Source of the DNA: Panacibacter microcysteis
Lineage (GTDB): Bacteria > Bacteroidota > Bacteroidia > Chitinophagales > Chitinophagaceae
DNA: 64,000 bases
Assembly (NCBI RefSeq): GCF_015831355.1
Contig: NZ_JADWYR010000003.1
Location: 62,001 to 126,000, forward strand
Reading direction: 5' to 3'
The notes under the pieces are model-generated. The model searched no databases and was not told where the DNA came from. It saw nothing but the letters and a program-made list of their open reading frames with translations. Below, one piece after another: positions 52,363 to 60,273 of this stretch (its first letter is position 1; each line of letters opens with the position of its first letter). The position numbers were made by a program, and so were the translations under genes.

Positions 52363-53565
52363 ATGAGAACGTTTTACCTAATCCCAGGCCTGCTAAGTGC
52401 TTTATGTCTAACCTATAACGGCCAAAGTGTTGCCCAAAAATCAAAAGCATTTGCAATTACCGGTTCTACAAAAGGAGATATTTCCTGGAACGCTGTAAGG
52501 CAGATTGATTTAACAACCGGCGCTGAATTAAAAAGCATTTACTCGCTAAAGGATAAACCCGCAACATTGGATGCATTAAGTGGTGCCCGTACCGCATCAG
52601 GTGCTCCTACCGAAAGCCTTGTGGCTGCAACAGCTTATGACGCAAAAACAAACCGTTTGTTTTTTACGCCGATGCACAGTAACGAGTTAAGGTATTTTGA
52701 CCTTAATAAAGGCACAAGCGCTGTTTATTACGTGCGTAATACCCCTTTAAAATCTTTTGAAGAAAGAAGCGAAGCCGATGTAGTAACAAGAATGTGTTTT
52801 GGCGCTGATGGTTATGGCTATGCACTAACCAATGATGCAAGCCACCTTATCCGTTTTACGTCCGGCAATAAAATTACTATCTCAGATCTTGGTGCAATAA
52901 AAGATGGTGCAGACAACGATGGTATTTCTATCCGTAACTTCTGCACAAGCTGGGGTGGAGATATGATTGCAGATGCAATGGGAAACCTGTATGTGATCAG
53001 CATGAAAAGAAACGTGTTCAGGATTAACCCACAAACAATGGTGGCCGATTATATGGGCGCAATCGATAACATGCCTGCTGATTATACCATTAACGGCGCC
53101 GCTGTAGATGATAAAGGCAAAGTGGTTGTAAGCAGTGCCTCCAGAACAGATAACTATTACAGCGTAGATCTTTCTACCTTAAAAGCTACAGCGTTCGCAA
53201 AACAAGGCGAAGATGTTTATAACGCATCTGACCTTGCAAGTGGTCACCTGGCTTACGAGAGTATTTCTGAAGTAAAAGCAAATCCTGCTGTAAATGTTTC
53301 CGGCAACAGTGCTGTAAGCATATTTCCCAACCCTGTTATAACCAGGAGTTTCCAGGTTTCATTTGATAAGGTTGCTACAGGCACGCAAACACTTCAGTTA
53401 TCAACTGTAACGGGTAACGCTGTACTTACAAAAGTGATCAACGTAAATGCCAAATCAACTACACAAATTGCACTTCCTGCCTCTGTAAACAGTGGTATTT
53501 ACCTTGTAAAAGTTAGCGATGCTAACGGAAAAGTTACCTACTCAGGTAAGATCGTAGTTTATTAG
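52363..53565 (+). CDS. T9SS type A sorting domain secreted protein
   Basis: A 400-residue cargo protein of the type IX secretion system. A signal peptide is followed by an about 290-residue beta-propeller-like region (LFFTPMHSNELRYFDL, VTRMCFGADGYGYALTND, MIADAMGNLYVISM) and a C-terminal sorting domain starting near SIFPNPVITRSF and ending NGKVTYSGKIVVY. The sorting tail directs it across the outer membrane to the cell surface or outside. The passenger function is unknown. A GC-rich terminator follows. Confidence 0.88.
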   Translation: MRTFYLIPGLLSALCLTYNGQSVAQKSKAFAITGSTKGDISWNAVRQIDLTTGAELKSIYSLKDKPATLDALSGARTASGAPTESLVAATAYDAKTNRLFFTPMHSNELRYFDLNKGTSAVYYVRNTPLKSFEERSEADVVTRMCFGADGYGYALTNDASHLIRFTSGNKITISDLGAIKDGADNDGISIRNFCTSWGGDMIADAMGNLYVISMKRNVFRINPQTMVADYMGAIDNMPADYTINGAAVDDKGKVVVSSASRTDNYYSVDLSTLKATAFAKQGEDVYNASDLASGHLAYESISEVKANPAVNVSGNSAVSIFPNPVITRSFQVSFDKVATGTQTLQLSTVTGNAVLTKVINVNAKSTTQIALPASVNSGIYLVKVSDANGKVTYSGKIVVY

Positions 53566-53597
53566 TGCCGGGTTATACATAATGCTTAACATATTTT

Positions 53598-53624
53598 AAA
53601 GTCCCGCCAATTCGGCGGGACTTT
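53598..53624 (+). terminator. Intrinsic terminator of the T9SS cargo gene
   Basis: AAAGTCCCGCC - AATTC - GGCGGGACTTT forms an 11-bp stem, followed by an AT-rich run, 32 nt after the stop. Confidence 0.85.
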
Positions 53625-53640
53625 ATATTTTCGCAGTCTT

Positions 53641-54390
53641 ATGTTTCAATCGAAGAAAAATATTATTGCAGGCCGTAACCCTGTTACAGAAGCACTTAAA
53701 AGCGGGCAAACAATCGATAAGATACTGATGTACAAAAACGCGTCAGGAGACGTAATACAGGAAATAAGAAAACTTGCAAAAGATCTGAATATACCTGTAC
53801 AATATGTACCCAACGAAAAACTAAACGGTTTAACGAATGTACAGCACCAGGGTGTGGTAGCTTATAAAACAAGCGTGGTCTACCAGGATCTGCAGCAGGT
53901 AATTGATCACACAAATGATAAAGGTGAAACAATACTTTTTGTAATGCTGGATGGTGTAACCGATGTAAGGAACATAGGCGCCATAGCGCGAAGTGCGGTT
54001 TGCTGCGGCGCACAGGCGATTATTATTCCCGACAAAGGAGTGGGAGCATTAAATGAAGATGCTGTAAAAAGCAGTGCCGGTGCAATGGAACGTATCAATA
54101 TATGCAGGGTAAATAGTTTATTAAAAGCGGTAGATACATTGCACCTGAATGGCGTGAAAGTATTTACGAGCGAAATGAAAGCTGGCATTAAACTGCATGA
54201 GCTTGGTCTTACGGAACCATGTTGTATCATTATGGGTAACGAAGAAAAAGGCGTGCAGCAATACATGAGCAAAGCGGCCGATGCTCATTTCACCATACCA
54301 ATGAAAGAAGGTTTCGATTCGTTAAATGTTTCTGTTGCAACAGGTATAATATTATATGAAGCGTTGAAACAGAGAATGCTCAAAGCATAA
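53641..54390 (+). CDS. rlmB: 23S rRNA 2'-O-ribose methyltransferase RlmB
   Basis: A 249-residue SPOUT methyltransferase. The N-terminal substrate-binding domain is INAGRNPVTEAL-like (NIIAGRNPVTEALKSG). The SPOUT core has LDGVTDVRNIGAIARSAVCC, IMGNEEKGV and the knot motif SLNVSVATGIILYEAL. It methylates G2251 in the 23S peptidyl-transferase region. A near-match -7 box (TATTTTCG, 53626-53633) is 7 nt before the ATG. Confidence 0.93.
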   Translation: MFQSKKNIIAGRNPVTEALKSGQTIDKILMYKNASGDVIQEIRKLAKDLNIPVQYVPNEKLNGLTNVQHQGVVAYKTSVVYQDLQQVIDHTNDKGETILFVMLDGVTDVRNIGAIARSAVCCGAQAIIIPDKGVGALNEDAVKSSAGAMERINICRVNSLLKAVDTLHLNGVKVFTSEMKAGIKLHELGLTEPCCIIMGNEEKGVQQYMSKAADAHFTIPMKEGFDSLNVSVATGIILYEALKQRMLKA

Positions 54391-54398
54391 AGGTTTAT

Positions 54399-55262
54399 AT
54401 GCCGGAATTACAAACAATACAACTGGTGGAATGCCCGAGAGATGCCATGCAGGGCTGGCACAGTTTTATACCAACACCTGTTAAGACCAGTTATCTGAAT
54501 GCCTTACTTAAAGCAGGATTTCATACACTTGATTTCGGCAGTTTTGTATCCCCTAAAGCCATACCGCAAATGGCAGATACAAAGCAGGTGTTAACAGCGC
54601 TTGATTTACGTGATACTCAAACAAAATTGCTGGCCATCATAGCCAACAGGCGTGGTGCTGAACAGGCTGTTGGCTATGATGAAATAACATACCTCGGATT
54701 TCCTTTTTCCGTATCACCAACTTTTCAGCAGCGCAACACAAACAGCACCCAGGAAGAAAGCCTGGGCACGGTTGCAGACATACAGGAATTATGCATAAAA
54801 AATAAAAAGCAACTGGTTATCTACCTCAGCATGGGTTTTGGAAACCCCTATGGCGATGTTTACAGCGAAGAAATCCTGTTGCAATGGGCAGATAAAATAG
54901 CTGCGCTTGATATTACCATTATTTCGCTGGCAGATACGGTAGGGCTGGCAACCCCTGAGCAAATATCCAATGCTTTGGCAGCACTTGTACCCGGTTATAA
55001 AACCGTAGAATTTGGTGTGCATTTACACTCATCTGCCGCCAATGTGCACCAGAAGTTACAAGCCGCAATCGCATCAGGTTGCAGGCGTTTTGATGGGGCA
55101 CTAAAAGGTATAGGTGGCTGCCCCATGGCGCAGGATGATCTTATTGGCAACATGCCTACGGAAACAATGATCAGCTATTTTGAAGCGCAGGGTTTAAAGT
55201 TGCACATCAACCGCCAGGCTCTGCAACATTGTATACAGCTGGCAAATGAAATATTTATTTAA
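54399..55262 (+). CDS. Hydroxymethylglutaryl-CoA lyase
   Basis: A 287-residue TIM-barrel lyase of the HMG-CoA lyase/homocitrate synthase family, splitting HMG-CoA into acetoacetate and acetyl-CoA in leucine breakdown. VECPRDAMQGW stands in for the usual ECPRDGxQ motif, the metal His pair is in FGVHLHSSAAN, and the catalytic loop is GIGGCPMAQDDLIGN. It starts 8 bp after rlmB and shares its stop with the next start, so three genes form an operon. Confidence 0.88.
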   Translation: MPELQTIQLVECPRDAMQGWHSFIPTPVKTSYLNALLKAGFHTLDFGSFVSPKAIPQMADTKQVLTALDLRDTQTKLLAIIANRRGAEQAVGYDEITYLGFPFSVSPTFQQRNTNSTQEESLGTVADIQELCIKNKKQLVIYLSMGFGNPYGDVYSEEILLQWADKIAALDITIISLADTVGLATPEQISNALAALVPGYKTVEFGVHLHSSAANVHQKLQAAIASGCRRFDGALKGIGGCPMAQDDLIGNMPTETMISYFEAQGLKLHINRQALQHCIQLANEIFI

Positions 55263-56236
55263 TGAAGCTACTTACCGACATCAATATAAAAGCGTTACAA
55301 CCTTTTATTACATACCATGATAAATTATTACTCACCGGTTCCTGCTTTACCGAGCATATCGGAAATTATCTTGCCGATGTAAAATTCAGCATACTGCAAA
55401 ACCCTCATGGTATTTTGTTCGATCCACTTAGTGTGTGCAGCAGTCTCATTTCGTACATACAGAACCGCCGGTACACCGCAGATGACCTCTTTTACCTCAA
55501 TGAAGCATGGCATAGCTGGCAGCACCACAGCAGGTTTTCGCACCCCGATAAAGACGTGTGTTTGCAAATGATCAACGAATCACAGGCAAAAGCGCATACG
55601 TTCTTAAAACAGGCAGACTGGCTTATCGTTACACTAGGCTCATCTTTTAGTTATAAGCTGGCAGATGGTTTGATGCCTGTTGCCAACTGTCATAAAGCGC
55701 CAGCGCAAACTTTTAAAAAACACCTTTGTACCATAGAAGAAACCGTTACAGCATTGGATGGTACCATTCACCAGTTATTTCATTTTAATAAGCAACTCAA
55801 AATCATTTTTACCATCAGCCCCGTGCGTCATCTGCGGGATGGTGTGGTAGAAAACAACCGCAGTAAGGCAAGACTTATAGAAGCGGTTCATCACCTGGCA
55901 GATAAGTTTGACAGGCTATATTATTTCCCCGCATACGAGCTCGTAATCGATGTATTAAGAGATTACCGTTTTTTCGATATCGATCTTGCACACCCTAACT
56001 ATGCAGCCACACAGTTTGTGCTCGAGAAATTTGCAGCGCATTGTTTTGATGAAACAACACGCACGCTGTCAGAAGACATAAAAAAACTCGTTATAGCCGC
56101 CAACCACAAACCTTTCAATCCACAGTCGCAGCAGCACAAGAGCTTCCTGCAAAACCAGCTACAGAAAACCATGCAATTACAGCAGGAGCACCCTTACCTC
56201 AATTTTTCCAGGGAACTGCATTTTTTTGGCGGTTAA
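55262..56236 (+). CDS. GSCFA domain-containing protein
   Basis: A 324-residue member of the GSCFA family, named for its G-S-C-F motif, here LLLTGSCFTEHIGNYL near residue 27. Other conserved parts are NPHGILFDPLS, ADWLIVTLGSSFSY and IFTISPVRHLRDG. The domain resembles SGNH/GDSL-like hydrolases; the substrate is unknown. Its ATG overlaps the last base of the HMG-CoA lyase stop. No signal peptide is apparent. Confidence 0.9.
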   Translation: MKLLTDINIKALQPFITYHDKLLLTGSCFTEHIGNYLADVKFSILQNPHGILFDPLSVCSSLISYIQNRRYTADDLFYLNEAWHSWQHHSRFSHPDKDVCLQMINESQAKAHTFLKQADWLIVTLGSSFSYKLADGLMPVANCHKAPAQTFKKHLCTIEETVTALDGTIHQLFHFNKQLKIIFTISPVRHLRDGVVENNRSKARLIEAVHHLADKFDRLYYFPAYELVIDVLRDYRFFDIDLAHPNYAATQFVLEKFAAHCFDETTRTLSEDIKKLVIAANHKPFNPQSQQHKSFLQNQLQKTMQLQQEHPYLNFSRELHFFGG

Positions 56237-56248
56237 TTTTTAGTGTTA

Positions 56249-56310
56249 CCAGCTGCAGAATATCTGGCATCGCCTGTTGTGTCACTCACTTGTACGTTCT
56301 GTACATGTGT
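56249..56310 (+). repeat. Intergenic palindromic repeat copy 22 (type B core), left member of a facing pair
   Basis: The core GTTGTGTCACTCACTTGTAC is at 56276-56295, preceded by CTGGCATCGCCT. It faces copy 23 across 98 bp. Confidence 0.87.
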
Positions 56311-56384
56311 GAGCAAGGCGCGGGTATTAAGCTGCATGTAAAAAATTGCGCAACAGGCAAATGCCGCAACCAACAGCTCATGGC

Positions 56385-56448
56385 TGCATTGCAGTACAAG
56401 AGTGCGACGCAACGGATGCTTCATAGCAGCACAAATGCCCGGCCCCAA
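56385..56448 (-). repeat. Intergenic palindromic repeat copy 23 (type A core), right member of a facing pair
   Basis: The core GTACAAGAGTGCGACGCAAC is at 56394-56413, followed by GGATGCTTCATAGCAGCAC and the outer end GCCCGGCCCC, then AAAAAA. Confidence 0.88.
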
Positions 56449-56592
56449 AAAAATACACTGTTGAAATATTAGCAAATCATCATAAAAAATTGCTTGGTGT
56501 AACTGTTGACATTTTATATGCATCAATATATAAGTGTGAAATAAACATTTTACAATATCTTTCAGCTATTGTCTAACTCTTATTACTTCCAA

Positions 56593-59500
56593 ATGAAAAG
56601 AATCATCGCCGCATGTTGTGTTGTTATTGTTGCAATACTGTTTAACGGCTGTGCATCTGAGAGCGGCCCCGCAATATTGGTGTTCACTAAAACAAAAGGC
56701 TATCACCACGAGTCTATACCTGCCGGCGTTGCAGCCATACAAAAGCTGGGAAAAGAAAATGGTTTTGGTGTTGATACAACTTCCGACGCTACCGTTTTCA
56801 ATGATGATGATCTTAAAAAATACCGTGCAATAGTTTTCTTAAGTACCACGGGAAACCTGCTTAATGCAGATCAGCAGGTAGCATTCCAGCGTTACATAGA
56901 AGCAGGCGGAGGGTTTATGGGCATACATGCCGCAGCAGATGCCGAATATAGCTGGGGCTGGTACAACAAGCTGGTGGGCGCATATTTTAAAAGCCACCCC
57001 AGCGACCCTAATGTTCGTAAAGCAACCATTGTGGTACAGGATACCACACAGGCGGCCACGAAGGGCCTGCCGGAAAAATGGGAACGTACCGATGAATGGT
57101 ACAACTATAAAAACATCAGCGCAGACCTTACGGTACTGGCCACGCTTGATGAAGACAGTTATGAAGGTGGTGAGAACGGCAGAAATCACCCCATTGCATG
57201 GTATCATGCATATGATGGTGGCCGCGCTTTTTACACCGGTGGTGGCCATACAACAGAAAGTTATAGTGAGCCATTGTTCCTGCAGCATATTGCAGGTGGT
57301 ATTAAATACGCCATGGGTGCAGATACTGCAAAACTCGATTATGCAAAAGCATATGCCATAAAAGCACCCGAAGAAAACAGGTTCACCAAAACGGTGCTTA
57401 CCAACGATCTGAATGAACCCATGGAGATAGCTGTACTAAAAAGCGGTGTAGTATATATCGTGGAGCGTTCAGGCAATTTTTTTGCATACAAACCTGCTGA
57501 CAATACCACGAAGCTTATTCATACATTTAAAGTATTGCCAGACACAAAAGAAGCATTTGGAAATGGTGTATTGGGTATGACGATTGACCCGGACTTCGAT
57601 ACCAATAAGTTTGTGTATATCTTTTATTCGCCCGATTCGCTGCCTGCGCACCAGAATATTTCCCGCTTTACCATGATCAAAGAAGATTCTATTGATCTTG
57701 CTTCCGAAAAAGTAATAATACAGGTACCCATAGATCTTGAAGTAAGCGCACATACAGGCGGTTCGCTTGCATGGGATAAAAACAAAAATCTGTTTATCTC
57801 AACCGGCGATAATACAGTTCCGTTTGAGTCCAACGGTTACGCACCACTCGATGAAAGAAAGGGAAGGATCATTTACGATGCGCAACGCTCTGCAGGTAAT
57901 ACCAATGACCTTCGTGGTAAGGTACTGCGTATTCACCCGGAAGCAAACGGCAGTTATACAGTACCCGACGGCAACCTTTTCGCAAAAGGTACTGCAGGTA
58001 CAAGACCGGAAATATATACCATGGGTTGCCGTAACCCTTACCGCATTTCTGTAAACCAGGAAACCTCCACCGTTTACTGGGGCGAAGTTGGTCCTGATGC
58101 AGGCGAAGATTCCAAAACAGACCCTCGTGGTTATGATGAGATCAACCAGGCCAAAAAGCCGGGCAATTATGGCTGGCCTTATTTTGTTGGCGATAGCAAA
58201 CCTTACCACGATTCTGATTTTGCCACACAGGCAATTGGTGAATTGTTTGATGTAAACGGCGCAGCCAATAACTCGCCCAACAATACAGGGCTAAAAAAAT
58301 TACCTGCGGCAACCAAAGCTATGATCTGGTATCCTTATGGCCTTTCAACAGAATTTCCTGATCTGGGTGAAGGTGGCAGAACGGCAATAGCCGGCCAGTT
58401 CTACCATTACAATAAGCAGCAGGCTAAAAAGAATGGTATCCCCGATTATTACGACAATTGCCTCTTTATAATGGACTGGATGCGTAACTGGATTTTCGCC
58501 GTTCGTTTTGATGAAAATGAAAACTACAAACGCATGGAACCATTTATGCCGCTTACCGGCGACTTCCGGAGACCGATAGATATGGATATTACGCCGCAGG
58601 GTGTAATGTATGTGCTGGAGTATGGCTCTGTTTACGGTGCAGACAACGATGACGCAAGACTTGTGCGTGTTGATTACAACGATGGCAACAGGGCGCCGGT
58701 GGCCGTTATCAGCGCAGCAGACACCATTGGCCTTGCGCCTTTAAAAGTAAGTTTCAACAGCAACAGTAGTTACGATTTCGATGAAGACGACCAGTTGAAA
58801 TATGAGTGGATATTTGAAGATGGAAAAGTTGGCTCAACCGAAGCTAACCCTGAGCATACTTTTAATAATAAAGGTGTATACAAAGTAATACTTAAAGTAA
58901 GCGACCCCTCGGGAGCAGCTTCAGCAGATACAATGGAGATCAAAGCGGGTAATACACTGCCGCAGGTAGCCATCAGCACTACCGGTAACAGTTCTTTTTA
59001 TTTTGGTAATGAACTCAGGGATTACACTGTAGCCGCCACAGATAAAGAAGATGCGGCAATAGATCCGCTGCGTATGCACGTACAACTCAGGTATATACCT
59101 AAAGATGCCGGTACATGGAAAGTTACAAACGGTAACGGAGAACTGGTAATGCCCGGGCGCATATTAATTGAAACAAGCGATTGTGGCGCCTGTCACCAGT
59201 TTGATAAAACGGTCATTGGGCCCGCCTTTACGGAAGTGGCAAAGCGTTACAACAATAAACCCGGTGAAATACCGCGGCTCGCCGGTAAGATCATCACCGG
59301 TGGTGCGGGTGTATGGGGTAATCATTATATGAACGCACACCCGCAGCTGAGCAAAGAAAGTGCGGCAACAATCGTGAAGTATATCTTATCACTGGCAGAT
59401 CAGGCAACACAGGACAGTCTTCCTGCAACAGGCAGTGTTCAGTTAAAGCAGGCCGCCGGAAGACAAAACGGCACGTTCATTTTATCAGCTTCTTATACAG

Positions 59501-59925
59501 ACGCAGGCAATGGCGTAGTGCCGCTCACCACTACAAGCCAGCTTGTTTTGCGCACTCCTAAAATAGAAGCAGAAGATGCAGATGCCCTCAGCCGTATACG
59601 CAGAAATAAAAACGAACTTGGCAGCATCCACAACAACTCATATTTCGTATTGCGCGGTATCGATCTTACCGGCATCAGCAAAGTGAATTACTACTATTCT
59701 TCCGAACGCCTTGCGGCAACTGTAGAAATACATATCGACGGTCCCAGGGGTGCGGTAATCAGTACACTCAATTATCCTTCCACCGGAAGTTGGTCAGCAT
59801 ACAAACAGTTAAGTGCCGCCATTACTGCAACACAAGGCAGGCACGATCTGTATTTTGTATTTAAAAAAGATACAGAACCCAATCACGACCTGTTTTCTTT
59901 AGACTGGTTAAGTTTTGACAAGTAA
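56593..59925 (+). CDS. Large lipoprotein: ThuA, PQQ-type sugar dehydrogenase, PKD, cytochrome c, CBM6
   Basis: A 1110-residue exported lipoprotein (signal IIAACCVVIVAILFNGC; start at 56593, a TTG at 56569 would add eight residues). Domains in order: ThuA/trehalose-utilisation-like (about 28-240, with AGGGFMGIHAAADAEYSWGW and GGGHTTESY); a soluble PQQ sugar dehydrogenase-like beta-propeller (about 255-695, with NEPMEIAVLKSGVVYIVERS and GCRNPYRISVNQ); a PKD domain (about 700-795); a cytochrome c domain with CGACH at residues 864-868; and a C-terminal CBM6-like module. It probably oxidises a carbohydrate at the cell surface and passes electrons on through the haem. Confidence 0.9.
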   Translation: MKRIIAACCVVIVAILFNGCASESGPAILVFTKTKGYHHESIPAGVAAIQKLGKENGFGVDTTSDATVFNDDDLKKYRAIVFLSTTGNLLNADQQVAFQRYIEAGGGFMGIHAAADAEYSWGWYNKLVGAYFKSHPSDPNVRKATIVVQDTTQAATKGLPEKWERTDEWYNYKNISADLTVLATLDEDSYEGGENGRNHPIAWYHAYDGGRAFYTGGGHTTESYSEPLFLQHIAGGIKYAMGADTAKLDYAKAYAIKAPEENRFTKTVLTNDLNEPMEIAVLKSGVVYIVERSGNFFAYKPADNTTKLIHTFKVLPDTKEAFGNGVLGMTIDPDFDTNKFVYIFYSPDSLPAHQNISRFTMIKEDSIDLASEKVIIQVPIDLEVSAHTGGSLAWDKNKNLFISTGDNTVPFESNGYAPLDERKGRIIYDAQRSAGNTNDLRGKVLRIHPEANGSYTVPDGNLFAKGTAGTRPEIYTMGCRNPYRISVNQETSTVYWGEVGPDAGEDSKTDPRGYDEINQAKKPGNYGWPYFVGDSKPYHDSDFATQAIGELFDVNGAANNSPNNTGLKKLPAATKAMIWYPYGLSTEFPDLGEGGRTAIAGQFYHYNKQQAKKNGIPDYYDNCLFIMDWMRNWIFAVRFDENENYKRMEPFMPLTGDFRRPIDMDITPQGVMYVLEYGSVYGADNDDARLVRVDYNDGNRAPVAVISAADTIGLAPLKVSFNSNSSYDFDEDDQLKYEWIFEDGKVGSTEANPEHTFNNKGVYKVILKVSDPSGAASADTMEIKAGNTLPQVAISTTGNSSFYFGNELRDYTVAATDKEDAAIDPLRMHVQLRYIPKDAGTWKVTNGNGELVMPGRILIETSDCGACHQFDKTVIGPAFTEVAKRYNNKPGEIPRLAGKIITGGAGVWGNHYMNAHPQLSKESAATIVKYILSLADQATQDSLPATGSVQLKQAAGRQNGTFILSASYTDAGNGVVPLTTTSQLVLRTPKIEAEDADALSRIRRNKNELGSIHNNSYFVLRGIDLTGISKVNYYYSSERLAATVEIHIDGPRGAVISTLNYPSTGSWSAYKQLSAAITATQGRHDLYFVFKKDTEPNHDLFSLDWLSFDK

Positions 59926-59934
59926 TATTATGAA

Positions 59935-60030
59935 CCGGGCTACAGAATAAGCATGAAGCACCTGTTGCGTCGCACTCTTGTACTGCATAACGATATGCAG
60001 CAGCTCCGGGTGCAACAGCGTGTATTTAAA
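59935..60030 (+). repeat. Intergenic palindromic repeat copy 24 (type A core)
   Basis: The core GTTGCGTCGCACTCTTGTAC is at 59964-59983, preceded by GCATGAAGCACCT and left end ACCGGGCT; right TCCGGGTGC is the partly matching other end. Confidence 0.87.
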
Positions 60031-60065
60031 TAAGGCATTTAAACAGGCATAATGCAGTAAGTATT

Positions 60066-60093
60066 AAAACCCGGAGCATCAGCGCCGGGTTTT
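60066..60093 (+). terminator. Terminator-like hairpin
   Basis: AAAACCCGG - AGCATCAGCG - CCGGGTTTT: a GC-rich stem with A and T flanks, bidirectional in form, about 140 nt beyond the large lipoprotein gene. Confidence 0.75.
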
Positions 60094-60273
60094 AGCTAAA
60101 TAAAATATATGATCGGCTTAGCCAAACCTGCCTTTCTCAAAATTGCCAGGTTTTCGTTCACACAGCCTTACGGCAGAAAATTTTGTTGGTTATAGCGGTT
60201 CTGACGCTTACACGTTACATGTTCCAAACACTTTTCCCGTGCTTATGGGATCATGCATTAATACGTGTATGCA

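Larger units (their letters stand above)
56237..56592. other. 356-bp intergenic region with a facing repeat pair
   Basis: It holds repeat copies 22 and 23 in facing orientation and an AT-rich stretch (about 56460-56570) that should contain the promoter of the ThuA-type lipoprotein gene. A near-match -7 box TATCTTTC is at 56556-56563. No open reading frame other than those read through the repeats is present. Confidence 0.6.
59926..60273. other. Intergenic region between the large lipoprotein and GH92 genes
   Basis: 348 bp containing repeat copy 24 and a terminator at 60066-60093. The remaining stretch to 60273 should hold the GH92 promoter, but I find no exact TAnnTTTG box. A 28-codon frame from 60110 has no support as a gene. 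Confidence 0.55.

Noticed and set aside
3291-60030. Integron attC array or CRISPR array
   Set aside because: The repeats are dispersed singly over the window between housekeeping genes, not in tandem with cassettes or spacers. The conserved sequence is in the centre, not at the ends as in attC, and there is no integrase or cas gene.
60110-60196. 28-codon frame upstream of the GH92 gene
   Set aside because: Very short, with no promoter, signal peptide or conservation that I could support.
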